Below, in pieces: positions 35,224 to 45,000 of a stretch of 64,000 nucleotides of DNA. The translations under genes and the position numbers were made by a program. Origin of the DNA: Phytohabitans rumicis. GTDB lineage: Bacteria; Actinomycetota; Actinomycetes; Mycobacteriales; Micromonosporaceae. Location of the stretch: assembly GCF_011764445.1 (NCBI RefSeq), contig NZ_BLPG01000001.1, positions 8,609,316 through 8,673,315 of the forward strand. The letters run 5' to 3'. Each line of letters opens with the position of its first letter. Position 1 is the first letter of the stretch. The notes under the pieces are model-generated. The model did no database searches. It saw only the letters and a list, made by a program, of their open reading frames with translations, and was not told the origin of the DNA.

Positions 35224-35914
35224 CGAGCGCGCCGGGCGATCCGGGCCGCGGCCACCCCGCGCCGAAGCCATTGTCCACATTGACCGTCAGCACCCCGGGA
35301 GCGCAGCTGTTCAGCGTGGCGAGCCAGGCGGTGAGGCCGTCCAGGTGCCAGCCGTACCCGATGCTGGTCGGCACCGCGATCAGCGGGACGCCGGTGAGGC
35401 CGCCGACCACCGACGGCAGTGCGGCCTCCATGCCGGCGACCGCGACCACGACGTCGGCGGTGTCGATGCGGTCCCGCTGGGCGAGCAGCCGGTGCAGGCC
35501 GGCGATGCCCACGTCGACGATGACGTCGGGTTCGGCGCCGAAGACCCGTACCGTGGTCGCGCACTCCCGGACGACCGGCAGGTCGGCGGTGCCGGCCCCG
35601 ACCACCGCGACCCGGCCGCGGGCCGGGCCCGGATCGCCGAGGACGGCGACCCGCGCGACCTCGTCGACCTCGGCGCCGGGCAGTTCGGCGCGGCAGCGGG
35701 CGAGCGCCTCGTCGGACAGCCGGGTGGCCAGGACGGCGTTGTCGGGGTGGGCCTCGTGCAGCGCGCGCAGCGCGGCGACGATCTGCTGGGGCGTCTTGCC
35801 GCGGCCGAACACCACCTCCGGGTCGCCGGTGCGCGCCGCCCGGTCCAGGTCGAGCCGGGCGAAGCCGAGATCCGCGATCTCCGCGCCGGCCCCGTTTGGG
35901 TACCGTTCAGTCAT
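35220..35914 (-). CDS. larB: nickel-pincer cofactor biosynthesis protein LarB, frameshift near the end
   Basis: A protein of about 231 residues after restoring one base. The body matches LarB: ADLGFARLDLDRAARTGDPE, VVFGRGKTPQQIV, the PurE-like core VVGAGTADLPVVRECATT and GMEAALPSVVGGLTGVPLIA. LarB carboxylates and hydrolyses nicotinic acid adenine dinucleotide, the first step of cofactor synthesis. At 35255-35258 a G4 run on the coding strand lacks one base. With it, the end reads NVDNGFGAGVAAARIARRAR and stops in ATGA overlap with larC, as expected. Its ATG (35912-35914) overlaps the divergent larE ATG (35913-35915) in a single CATG. Confidence 0.93.
35901..35906 (+). promoter_or_regulatory. 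TACCGT -10 box for a leaderless larE message
   Basis: TACCGT fits the TANNNT -10 consensus and lies six bases before the larE ATG, the spacing expected when transcription starts at the A of the start codon. It lies inside the larB coding region. No ribosome-binding site precedes larE. Confidence 0.5.
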
Positions 35915-36752
35915 GCTGCCCCCATCTGCCGCGGACCGGCTGGTCGCCGAACTCGCAGGATACGGCCGGACGCTCGTGGCGCTTTCCGGCGGCGTCGACT
36001 CCAGCGTGGTGCTCGCCGCGGCGGCGCGGGCGCTGGGGCCGGACGGGGTGGCGGGCGTCACGGCGGTCTCGCCCGCGGTGCCCGCCGCGGAGGTGGCCGA
36101 GGCGGCGGAGTTCTGCGCGCGGCTGGGGGTCGAGCACCACGCGGTGCGGACCCGCGAGATGGACGTGGCCGGCTACCGCGAGAACGGGCCGCGGCGCTGC
36201 TACTTCTGCAAGAGCACGCTGCTGGACACGGCGACCCGGGTCGCCGAGGAGCACGGGTTCGCCGCGGTGGCCACCGGCACGAACGCCTCCGACGTCGCCG
36301 CCGGCTTCCGGCCGGGCATCCGGGCCGCGGCCGAGCGCGGTGCGCGTACCCCGCTCGCCGATCTGGGCCTGGACAAGGGCGCGGTCCGCGCGATCGCGCG
36401 GACCTGGGGCCTGCGGACCGCGGACAAGCCGGCCGCCGCGTGCCTGTCCAGCCGCATCGCGTACGGCGTGGCGATCACGCCGGCGCGCCTGGCCCGGGTG
36501 GAGCGCGCGGAGGCCGCCGCCCGCCGGTTGCTCGCCGCCCATCATGTGCACAATGTCCGGGTACGGGACTTGGGCGGCTCGGTCCGCCTAGAGGTGGACG
36601 AGCACGTGGTCGAGCCGGCGCGCGACGACCCGGACCTGCGCGCCGCGATCCTGGCGGCGGGGTTCGACGGGGCGGCGCTGACGGTGGAGGCGTTCCGCTC
36701 CGGGTCGATGAACGAGATGCTCACCGACCCGGAGCAATGGCGGAGGGTCTAG
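35913..36752 (+). CDS. larE: sulfur transferase LarE for nickel-pincer cofactor
   Basis: A 279-residue PP-loop enzyme. The ATP motif is SGGVDSS (residues 25-31). RCYFCK holds C96 and C99. C177 in KPAAACLSSRIAYG aligns with the sacrificial Cys176 of Lactobacillus LarE, whose sulfur is transferred to the cofactor. The C-terminal part is complete. It reads away from larB, sharing the bases of its start codon with larB, and probably starts on a leaderless transcript. Its TAG overlaps the TAG of the convergent FnIII gene at a CTAG. Confidence 0.95.
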   Translation: MLPPSAADRLVAELAGYGRTLVALSGGVDSSVVLAAAARALGPDGVAGVTAVSPAVPAAEVAEAAEFCARLGVEHHAVRTREMDVAGYRENGPRRCYFCKSTLLDTATRVAEEHGFAAVATGTNASDVAAGFRPGIRAAAERGARTPLADLGLDKGAVRAIARTWGLRTADKPAAACLSSRIAYGVAITPARLARVERAEAAARRLLAAHHVHNVRVRDLGGSVRLEVDEHVVEPARDDPDLRAAILAAGFDGAALTVEAFRSGSMNEMLTDPEQWRRV

Positions 36753-37705
36753 CACTCGGCGAAGGCGCTCGTCACCTCGTTGCTGAGCGGGGAGCTGTTG
36801 CCGGACGGGTCGACCGCCCGGACGGCGAACGTGTTCAGCCCATTGACGTTGGTGTGGTACACGAAGCCGGTCGTCACCCCGACGAAGATCGTCTGGATGC
36901 CGCCGTTGACGAACACCTCGTACTCGATGGGTGTGCTGTTGTCGGTCGACGCGTTCCAGGCCAGGTCGACCGCGCAGCCCATGTCGAACGTGATGCGCAG
37001 GTTGCCCGGCGTGGTCGGCGCCGTCGCGTCCGCGCTGGGCGCGGTCGTCGCCACCACGGCGTTGCTGGGCGGGGAGAGGTTGCCGGCGGCGTCCGCGGCC
37101 CGGACGGTGAACGTGTACGCCGTGCCCGGGGTGAGATGGCGGACCGATGCCGTCCGGATCCCGGCGGACGGTATCGGCGTGGTGAACTGCGCGGGTGCCC
37201 CGTTGACGAAGATCCGGTAGCCGGGTGTGCCGGCGTCGTCGGTCGACGCCGTCCAGGACAGCGACGCCGTGGACTGGGTGACGCCGGTCACGGTCAGCAC
37301 CGGCGCGGTGGGCGGCGAGGTGTCCGGCGTCGTGGTGGCGGTGACCCGGTTACTCTCACCGGAGCGGTTGCCGGAGGTGTCTTCGGCCACCACCCAGTAG
37401 GTCTTGGTGTACCCCCGTACGCCGATCGTGTCCGTGAAGGTGGTCGAGCCCGGCGAGTGGTAGATCCCGTAGGTGCCCAGCGCGGACTGCTGGTACACGA
37501 TGTACGCGTTGAGCCCGACGTTGTCGCTGGCCGCGTTCCAGGCCAGCGAGATCGTCGTCGCCGTGACGGCGGTGACGCGCAGGTTGCCGGGCGTCGTCGG
37601 CGGCGTTCGATCGCGGCGTGGCGCCGCCCCCGCGGGTGCCGCGGCGACGGCGAGGAGCGCCGCGGCGAGCGCTACACAGAGCGCACTGATAGTGATTCGC
37701 CTCAT
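36749..37705 (-). CDS. secreted protein with three fibronectin type III domains
   Basis: A 318-residue exported protein. The signal peptide is MRRITISALCVALAAALLAV plus AAAPAGA. Three FnIII modules start near residues 35, 133 and 233 (each opening PPTTPGNLRVT, PPTAPVLTVTG or APTTPGNLRITF, with YWVVAEDTSGN or YTFTVRAADAAGN strands). No catalytic domain is visible. Such modules usually accompany glycoside hydrolases, so this may be a stand-alone adhesion or accessory protein, or a broken enzyme. Its stop is interleaved with that of larE. A Ser/Thr kinase gene starts 77 bp upstream in the opposite direction. Confidence 0.88.
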   Translation of the reverse strand: MRRITISALCVALAAALLAVAAAPAGAAPRRDRTPPTTPGNLRVTAVTATTISLAWNAASDNVGLNAYIVYQQSALGTYGIYHSPGSTTFTDTIGVRGYTKTYWVVAEDTSGNRSGESNRVTATTTPDTSPPTAPVLTVTGVTQSTASLSWTASTDDAGTPGYRIFVNGAPAQFTTPIPSAGIRTASVRHLTPGTAYTFTVRAADAAGNLSPPSNAVVATTAPSADATAPTTPGNLRITFDMGCAVDLAWNASTDNSTPIEYEVFVNGGIQTIFVGVTTGFVYHTNVNGLNTFAVRAVDPSGNSSPLSNEVTSAFAEC

Positions 37706-37781
37706 ACGTCAAACGTGACTGCCGGGGTCAAGGCTGCGTCAAGGGGTGGTCAAGGCCGCCGGGAGTGGGTATCGGTAGAGC

Positions 37782-39040
37782 GTGCTGAGTTCTGGAGTTT
37801 CGCTCGACGACCGCTACCGCCTCGACGCCCGGGTCGCCACGGGGGCATGGGAGACGTGTGGCGGGCGACCGATCTCCTCCTCGGCCGTACGGTCGCGGTC
37901 AAGATCTTGCTGCCCACGCTGTCGAACGACGCGTCGTTCGGGGCGCGCTTCCTCGCCGAGTCGCGCATGATGGCCGCCGTCCGCCACCCCGGCGTCGTTC
38001 AGGTGTACGACCGGGGCGAGTGCGACCTGCCCGAGGGCGGCCGGGCGACGTACCTGGTGATGGAGTACGTCGACGGCGAGCCGCTGTCCGCCCGGATCGC
38101 CCGGGAGGGGCGGCTGACCGCCGCGGAGACCATGTCGGTCGTGGCCCAGTCCGCGCGGGCGCTCGACGCCGCGCACGCCGGCGGCATCGTGCACCGCGAC
38201 GTCAAGCCGAGCAACCTGCTGATCCGGCCAGACGGCACGGTGGTGCTGCTGGACTTCGGGGTGGCGCGGTCCACCGAGCTGACCAGCCTCACCCGGACCA
38301 GCGGCGTGCTCGGCACCGCGTTCTACATGGCCCCCGAGCAGGCGTCCCAGCGGCCCGTCTCGGCCGCCACCGACGTGTACGCCCTCGGCGCGGTGGCGTA
38401 CCACGCGCTGGCCGGGCATCCGCCGTTCATGGGCGAGAGCCCGCTGGCCATCGCGATGATGCACGTCGAGGCGCAACCGCCGGAACTGCCCGCCGACGTG
38501 CCCCCGCCGGTACGCGCCGTGGTCGTCCGCGCGATGGCCAAGAACCCCGCCGACCGGTACCCGACCGCCGCCGCCATGGCGGACGCCGCCGAGGCCGCCG
38601 CGGCGGGCACGGGCGTCACGGCGACGGCGGAACTGCCCGCGGTGCTCGTTCCCGGCGGGCCGCCCGCTACGGGCCGGCGCCGCCGGGTCGTAGCGGTCGT
38701 GGGCGCGGTGGCCGCCGCGAGCGTGCTGGCCGTGGGGGCGGCGCTCCTGCTCGCCGCGAACGGCGACGCACCGCCCGCCGACGGCACCACGAGCGCGCCC
38801 GCCACGACCGGGGCCACCCAGCCGGGCCAGCCGCAGCGGACCAACACGCCGGGCACGCGGACGACCGCCCCGCCGAGCCAGGCCCCACGGACGAGCGCGG
38901 CGGCCACGCCGAGCGAGGAGCCCAGCGAGTCGGCGGAGCCCCCGTCCAACCCGACGAGCGCGGCGCCCGAGCCGACCGGGTCGGTGCCGGCGGCCGGGTC
39001 GACCCCGAGCGCGGAAAGCTCGGCCGGCTCCGCCGGCTAG
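37782..39040 (+). CDS. transmembrane Ser/Thr protein kinase (PknB type), one frameshift
   Basis: A kinase of about 419 residues after restoring one base. It opens MLSSGVSLDDRYRLDARVAT. A G5 run at 37841-37845 should be G6, giving GGMGDVWRATDLLLGRTVAV, the Gly-rich loop. The kinase core then follows: TVAVKILLP (Lys), HRDVKPSNLL, DFGVARS, GTAFYMAPEQ and DVYALGAVAYHALAG. After residue 290 an Arg-rich stretch leads into a membrane helix (VVGAVAAASVLAVGAALLLA) and a Thr/Pro/Ser-rich outer tail without PASTA repeats. The stop overlaps that of the convergent PlsC gene at CTAG. Confidence 0.93.
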
Positions 39041-39949
39041 TCCTCCCAGGCGGGGGTGCGGCGGGGGTGGCCAGGGGGCGGGTGGACTCCCAGGTGCGGC
39101 GCCAGGAGCCCTGCGGGTACTGGTGGCCGTTGGGCAGCGACAGCTCGCGCTTGGCCTGGGCGCGCAGCGAGCCGTACCAGCCGAGCTCCTCCTCGGCCCA
39201 CAGCTGGGCGATCGACTCGGCCATCCGGGTGTTGAACCCGCGGGCGCCCTCGCCCTCCTCGGGGTGCAGCGGGGTGCCGTACCGGACCACCACGCGGGCC
39301 CGTCCCGGCACCGGCCAGTTGCGGCCGCGCGGCATCGCGGCGTACGTGCCGCGCAGCCCGATCGGGACCAGTGGCACGCCCTGGGTGACGCACAGGTGCG
39401 CCGCCCCAGCCGCAGCGGGGACATCCAGCCGTCCTCGCTGCGCGTGCCCTCCGGAAAGAGCAGCAGGCTCCAGCCCTTGGCCAGCAGGTACGGCGCGAGG
39501 CTGCGCAGCCGGCGGGACCGGTGCCGCTCGACGGGGAACGCGTTGAACACCAGCGCGGTCACCACCGCCCGCACGCGGGCGTCGAAGAAGTAGTCCGCGG
39601 CGGCGCCGACCGCGACCCGCTGGCCGAGGTGGCGGGGGAGCGAGCCGAGGATCAGCGGGGTGTCCAGGTGGCTGCTGTGGTTGGCCACGAACACCACCGG
39701 ACCCTTGAGCCCGGCGAGGCGGTCCCGACCCTCGATCTCCGGCTTGGTCGTGCTCCAGGCCAGCGGGGTGAGCACCCCGCGCTGCAGGACCCGCCGGGCG
39801 GCCTGGGCCACCTGGGTGCGGGCCCAGCCGGTGGGGAACTCGCGGGGCGGCGCCGGCGGCTCGTGCGCGATCGCCGAGCGGGGCGTACGCGACCGGCCGC
39901 GCCAGTCCCGCCCGCCGGTGAGCGCCCGGACATCCTTGATCAAGCCCAT
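39037..39949 (-). CDS. PlsC-type 1-acyl-glycerol-3-phosphate acyltransferase, two frameshifts
   Basis: A protein of about 304 residues after restoring two bases. The acyltransferase motifs are NHSSHLDTP (HX4D), LLFPEGTRSEDGWMSPLRLG and, in the second frame, LCVTQGVPLVPIGLRGTYAA. The first break is in a G4 run at 39404-39407 (LRLG to AAHLCV). The second is placed in a C5 run at 39063-39067, giving a natural end LATPRRTPAWED with a TAG that forms a CTAG overlap with the kinase stop. Without it the frame runs far into the kinase gene. It starts 10 bases after the LarA-like gene and is the last gene of that operon, pointing to a lysophospholipid-like acceptor. Confidence 0.87.
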
Positions 39950-39958
39950 GACGTGCCC

Positions 39959-41536
39959 TCACCGTACGTCGGCCATCGCGAGCGGTGGCGTGTGGTGGTA
40001 GGTGATGGTGGGGGAGCCGCCCACCCGCTCGCGGGCCATCTCCAGCGCGTCGTTCAGCGTGGACGCCGACCGGAAGCCCATGCGGGACGTCGTCTTGCGG
40101 TCGCCGCCGACGAAGATGACGTCGCCCAGGTGCTCCAGCGCGTGCGCGCCCCAGTACCACATGTAGAGCGGGTGCACGCCGTGGTACGCGTAGCTGTTGC
40201 GGTACAGGTGGATGTACCACGGGTCGGTGGCGAACTGCTCCTCGAACTTGGTCTCGATGGCCACCGGGTCGGTGGTCTCGGCGAGCACCTCTTCGAAGAA
40301 GTCGATGTAGCTCGGGTGGTGCACGGGGTGGAACTCGTTCTGCACCGGGTGGTAGTAGATCGCCACCCCGCCGGGCCGCACGATCGGCTGGTTGCGGTAC
40401 AGGTTGAAGAAGTACCCGAGGCCGAGCGACATCACCAGGATCGGGTTCATGATCGAGTTGACGTTGTACGGGCAGATGTACGGCAGGCCCCAGATGCCGA
40501 TGTCGGACGGACCGTCCACCTCGGTCAGCTGCTGGCGCAGGATGTGGCGCATGGTGACCTCGTGCACCTGGACCGGGTCGCCCGCGGTGACCGAGGTGAC
40601 CCCGTACGGCGACGCGGTCTTGTGCCAGAGCTGCCGGCGCTGCTTGGCCGGGGCGAGGTCGTTGGCGCGCTTCACCGCCAGGTAGGTGGCCTGGTCCTTC
40701 AGCGACCACTCCCACTCGCGCTTGTTCAGGAAGCCGAGCTGGGTCGGGAACGTGTCGTTGTTGACCGTCGTCTCGATCTGGAAGATCTTGAGGCTGTCGC
40801 CGAGCAGCCCGGCCATCCGGTCGTACGAGTGGTGCATGGCCGAGTTCGCCGGGTCGTTGAAGGACCGCGAGTGCCGCAGCGTGTGCACGTTGTGGTGGTG
40901 CTTGAGGCTGCGGTAGGAGGCGAGCCCGACCGACACCGACTTCGGCCCGCCGCTCATCGCGGTGAGCGACACGTTGACGTACACGATGAGGTCGCTCTCG
41001 GCGGCCCGGCGGTTGATCTCGACGATCTCGCCGTGCTTGGTGTGGCCGATGACGGTGAGGTTGGCCTTGTCCTCGGCGTCGTGGTTGCGCAGGTGGCGCG
41101 GGAAGAACGACCGGTAGACCCGCTCGCCGACGGTGCGCTTGAGCTCGGCGGGCGTCATCCGCCGGTGCAGCGCGTTGCCGGCGATCAGCTCGACGTCGTC
41201 GACGCCCTTGGCGGCGGCCAGCTCCAGCACGTGCTCGATGACCCGCTGGCGGATGTCCGGCGTACGCATCTGCGGCAACGGGATCGACAGGTCGTCGAAC
41301 ACGATGGTCAGCCGCATGCCGGGGCGCAGCAGCTCGTGCAGCGGCTCGCGGCCGAGCGGGTTGGCCAGCGCCTTGCGGATCTGCGCGTCGATGTCGCGCA
41401 GCCCGGGCAGCGACTCCGGCGGGTAGATGACCCGGCTGCCCAGCGGCAGCTTCTCCAGGCGGAAGCCCTCACCCTCGTGCATCAGCAATGCCGGGGTGCG
41501 CTCGTCCACCTCGAGAACGAAACCTGGTCTACTCAC
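39959..41536 (-). CDS. LarA-like nickel-pincer enzyme with altered active site
   Basis: A 525-residue member of the lactate racemase (LarA, DUF2088) family, longer than the usual 420-430. The N-domain aligns by eye: NPLGREPLHELLRPG, VFDDLSIPLPQ, IAGNALHRRMTPAEL, HLRNHDAEDKANL and MSGGPKSVSVGLASYRSLKH. K199 fits the Lys that bonds the cofactor (K184 in Lactobacillus) and H215 the nickel ligand H200. H124 fits the base H108. V189 takes the place of the second base H174, and I85 the place of substrate-binding R75. The C-terminal part is rich in Tyr, Trp and His and is unfamiliar. It lies between a dehydrogenase and an acyltransferase gene. It is unlikely to be a simple lactate racemase. Confidence 0.85.
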   Translation of the reverse strand: MSRPGFVLEVDERTPALLMHEGEGFRLEKLPLGSRVIYPPESLPGLRDIDAQIRKALANPLGREPLHELLRPGMRLTIVFDDLSIPLPQMRTPDIRQRVIEHVLELAAAKGVDDVELIAGNALHRRMTPAELKRTVGERVYRSFFPRHLRNHDAEDKANLTVIGHTKHGEIVEINRRAAESDLIVYVNVSLTAMSGGPKSVSVGLASYRSLKHHHNVHTLRHSRSFNDPANSAMHHSYDRMAGLLGDSLKIFQIETTVNNDTFPTQLGFLNKREWEWSLKDQATYLAVKRANDLAPAKQRRQLWHKTASPYGVTSVTAGDPVQVHEVTMRHILRQQLTEVDGPSDIGIWGLPYICPYNVNSIMNPILVMSLGLGYFFNLYRNQPIVRPGGVAIYYHPVQNEFHPVHHPSYIDFFEEVLAETTDPVAIETKFEEQFATDPWYIHLYRNSYAYHGVHPLYMWYWGAHALEHLGDVIFVGGDRKTTSRMGFRSASTLNDALEMARERVGGSPTITYHHTPPLAMADVR

Positions 41537-41549
41537 GGGTCAAATCCCC

Positions 41550-42743
41550 CTATTGATCCTTCGTCGGGTCGAACGCCACCTTGACCGAGCCCAACCGTCC
41601 AGCCGCGCTGGCGTGGCCGATCGCGTCCCGCCAGCGGGACAGCGGGTAGATCGCGTCGACGTACCCCGTCAGCGGCGCCGACTGGGCCAGCGCCAGCGCG
41701 TCCGGGAAGTCGTTGCCGCCGGAGGCGTACGCCCCGACCAGGTTGAGCTCGCGGAACCACACCGGCGTGAGGTCGGCACCGGCATTGGGCATGCCGGACA
41801 TCAGGACCGTACCGCCGGCGCGGACGACCCGCAGCGCGGTGTCCAGCCCGGAGCCGCCGGTGCACTCGAACGCGATGTCGGTGCCGCCGAGCAGGAACTC
41901 GGACGCCCGTTCCGGCCGGGCCAGGAAGCCGCCGGTCGCGCGGCGCAGCGCCCGGGCCGCCCGGTCCGAGGAGAGCACCTCGGTGGCGCCCATCTCACGG
42001 GCCCGTTCGCGCTGGTGGGCGTACCGGGCGATGACGTAGATCGGGCCGGCCTTGGTGTACTCGCGCAGGGCGAGCGTGGTGAACAGGCCGACCGTGCCGG
42101 CGCCCACCACGAGCACGCTGGCGCCGTCCGGGATCGAGATCCGGCGCACCGAGTGGACCGCGCACGCGAGCGGCTCGACGAGCAGGGCGCGCTCGTCGTC
42201 CAGCGCGTCCGGCACCCGGTGCAGCTGGCTGGCGTGCGCCACCAGCATCCGGCTCCAGCCGCCGCCGGTGTCCGCGCAGAAGCCGGTCTGCAGGCCGGCC
42301 GAGACCGCGCCGGACGTGATGTGGTCGCAGCGGCTGTGCTCGTCGGCGGCGCAGCCGGGGCAGACCTCGACCTGGCGGGGCAGGCAGCCGAGCACCGGGT
42401 CGAGCACCACGCGCGACCCGCGCGGCAGGTCGGGCAGGTCGTCCAGGGTCTCGCCGACCACCTCGTGGCCGGGGGTGAAGGGCATCGAGACCAGGGCCGA
42501 CAGGTACGGCGAGTTGCGCCCGGTGAGCAGGCCCAGGTCGGAGCCGCAGATGCCGGACAGCAGCGGCTTGACCCGGGTCCAGTCCGGCCCCGGCGGGCGC
42601 GGGTCGGGGCGGTTGACCAGGCGCAGCGGCGACATGTTGGCAGCCCACCAGCCCGACGCCCGCCCGCTGGCGATGGTGCCGGTCGCGGTGCGCGCGGCCA
42701 TGTAGCGGGCCGGCGAGCGGTGGTACTCCAGATTCAGGTTCAT
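41550..42743 (-). CDS. zinc-dependent alcohol dehydrogenase-like protein (MDR)
   Basis: A 397-residue medium-chain dehydrogenase. The catalytic zinc ligands are Cys in LLSGICGSDLGLL and His-Glu in TPGHEVVGE. The structural zinc lobe (CPGCAADEHSRCDH) is present, though one Cys of the usual four is less clear. The Rossmann motif is VLVVGAGTVGLFTTLALRE. An N-terminal extension of about 45 residues precedes the usual start. It probably interconverts an alcohol and an aldehyde or ketone in the lipid-type pathway of this operon. It overlaps the reductase gene by four bases, and the LarA-like gene follows 13 bases later. Confidence 0.9.
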   Translation of the reverse strand: MNLNLEYHRSPARYMAARTATGTIASGRASGWWAANMSPLRLVNRPDPRPPGPDWTRVKPLLSGICGSDLGLLTGRNSPYLSALVSMPFTPGHEVVGETLDDLPDLPRGSRVVLDPVLGCLPRQVEVCPGCAADEHSRCDHITSGAVSAGLQTGFCADTGGGWSRMLVAHASQLHRVPDALDDERALLVEPLACAVHSVRRISIPDGASVLVVGAGTVGLFTTLALREYTKAGPIYVIARYAHQRERAREMGATEVLSSDRAARALRRATGGFLARPERASEFLLGGTDIAFECTGGSGLDTALRVVRAGGTVLMSGMPNAGADLTPVWFRELNLVGAYASGGNDFPDALALAQSAPLTGYVDAIYPLSRWRDAIGHASAAGRLGSVKVAFDPTKDQ

Positions 42744-45000
42744 GGCACGGTCTCCAGGAACGCGTCGCCCACGGGCAACGTGTACGCCTTCCACTGCGCC
42801 ACCGGCCAGCGGCGGGAGCGGGCGTGGCGGTACAGGTGCGGGTCGGGGTTGACCGCGATCGGGTGCCCCACAGCCTCCAGCAGCGGGCGGTCGGAATAGC
42901 TGTCGCCGTACGCGTAGCTCTCGGTCAGGAGCGCGCCGGCGTTCTCGGCGTACCGGCGCAGCCAGGCGGCGCGGGCCTCGCCGACCAGCGGGGGCGACTC
43001 CAGGAACCCGGAGTAGCGGCCGTCCCGCACGTGCAGCCGGCTGGCCACCACCTCGTCGAAGAGGCCGGCGATCGGCTGGACCAGGACGTCGACCGTACCC
43101 GTGATGAGGACCGTGCGGTGCCCGGCCGCGCGGTGCTTGCGCACCTGCCGGATCGCCTCCGGGTGGGAACGGCGCAGCAGCGCGTCGCCGAGCCGGTCGT
43201 GCACGATCCGGGCCAGGCCCGCCTCGTCGGCGCCGGCGTACCGGCGCATGAACGTGCGCAGGAACTCGCCCCGGTCGCGGCGCTCCGCGGCCAGGTAGCG
43301 GGGCAGCTTGCGGACCAGGTCGGCCAGCTCGCCGGGCCAGCCGGAGCGGGGCAGGTCGCAGAGCCGGGCCAGCAGGTACGTCTCGATGACGTTGGACGCC
43401 ACGATCGTGCCTTCGAGGTCGAACACGGCCACCACGTCGCCGCCGTTCGCCGAGCGCTTGAGCGGCGGCAGCGCGCTGTTGCTGGTGCGCCTGCCGACGG
43501 TCGCCTTGCGCATGGTGGCGGTGACGGCCGGGTAGTGCACCTCTTGCAGGTAGTGGTGCCAGTCGACGACGGCGGCGTCGAAGCCGTGGTCCTCGACCCG
43601 GTCGGCCGGCAGCGACCGGTGCAGCGCCAGCAGCTTGTTGTCGGTGTAGACGACCTCGGCCTCGGTGTAGACGCCGTACAGGTCGGCGTACTTGCGCAGG
43701 AAGTCGACCTTGTCCTGCTGCCGGGTCAGGTCGTCCTGCCAGTGCCGGGTGCGCTTGGTGGCCGGGGCGGACAGCAGCAGCTTCTGCGCCACCGACAGCA
43801 CCTTCTCGCCGGTACGCAGCTGCCGCTCCACCCGCCGGGCGCCGGGGAAGGTCCACTCCGGCACCTTGATCTGGCCGCGCCCGCCGTCCGGCATCGGGTG
43901 CTCGGTGAAGTACTCCCGGACGCTCTCGTGGATGCCGCGGAAGGTGAGCGGGTTTCGGGCGCCGGATCCCACGTGGTAGTACGCGGGCTCGTCCACCGGC
44001 GGCGGCGCGGCCGCCACCGCGAGGGTCGCGTTGACCACGATGTCGACCGGGATGATGTCGAGCGCGCCGTCCGGCAGGCCGGGGAACTCCGGCAGGATGC
44101 CCCGGCCGTACGCCAGGATCAGCGGGTCGGCCATCTTGAAGCCGTCGATCCACCCCGGGTACGGGTGCTTGAGCGAGCTCTCCACGATCGCCGGCCGGAC
44201 CACCGACAGCGGCATCACGCCGATCAGGGTCTCCTCGGCCACCCGCTCGCCGAGCGCCTTCGTGAACGTGTACACGTCGGGCCACCCGACGCTCTGCGCG
44301 CGCAGCCGGCCGTACTCGATCAGTTGGTTCTCGACCCACTCTTTGCGCCGCTCCTCGGCGGCGGCCGAGGTGCTCTGCGGCCCGGACTTGCCGTGGTCCT
44401 TGCGGGCCTCCGCGAGCAGGCGGCGCAGGACCGCCGGGCGCCGCGAATCCCACTCCACGCTCTCCCGCGCCGCGCGCGCCGCGGCCAGCTCGGTCCGCCA
44501 CCGCGCGTCGTGGTCCAGCGATCTTTCGGGTACGACGCCCTTGCGCGCCCCGGCGACATAGGCGGTCGAGACGTGCACGATGTGGGGCGTGACGCCCGCT
44601 TTCTTCACGGCGTCGTAGAGGTCGACGACCCCTGCACGTTGGTGCGGAAGGCGTCGTCGATGGGCGGGTCGAACGACACCGTCGAGGCCGCGTGGATCAC
44701 CGCGCCGACGTCACCGGGCAGCGTGAACTCGGTGTTGCCCAGCTCGCCGTCGATGACCTTGACCCGCTCGGCGACCGCCGCGGCGACGCCGTCCGCGCCG
44801 ACCGCGTCCCGCCAGCGGTTGAACACCGGCCGGCGCAGCAGCGTGGCCAGCCGGTCGCTGCCGGACGAGCTGCCCCGGCGGCGGACCAGCAGCGTGACCC
44901 GGGTCTCGGGGTAGCTGGACAGGATCTTCTCCAGCAGCGCCTGACCGAGGAAACCGGTGCCGCCGGTCAGCAGGATGTGCTCCCCGTGTAAGTGGCTCAT
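42740..45000 (-). CDS. fatty acyl-CoA reductase fused to HAD-IB phosphatase-like domain, one frameshift
   Basis: A protein of about 753 residues after restoring one base. Residues 1-370 are an NAD_binding_4/Male-sterility type reductase: LLTGGTGFLGQALLEKIL at 11-28, HVSTAYVAG, and YTFTK (Y244, K248). The frame break is in a G4 run at 44629-44632 (FRTNVQG to VVDLYDAVKKAG). Residues of about 520-753 form a HAD-IB domain: FDLEGTIVASN (528 on), VLITGTVDVLVQP and YGDSYSDRPLLEAVG. The second Asp of the DxDGT motif is Glu here. Such reductases turn acyl-CoA or acyl-ACP into aldehyde or alcohol. It is coupled to both neighbours by ATGA overlaps. Confidence 0.9.

Noticed and set aside
35114-39040. Very long open frame (about 1300 codons) on the plus strand
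   Set aside because: Its first two thirds are antisense to larC and larB or out of frame with larE, and read as Arg/Gly/Ala-rich shadow. Only the last third is real and belongs to the frameshifted kinase gene.
39037-41536. Calling the LarA-like gene lactate racemase larA
   Set aside because: One catalytic His and the substrate Arg are missing in my alignment, and the context is not lactate metabolism.
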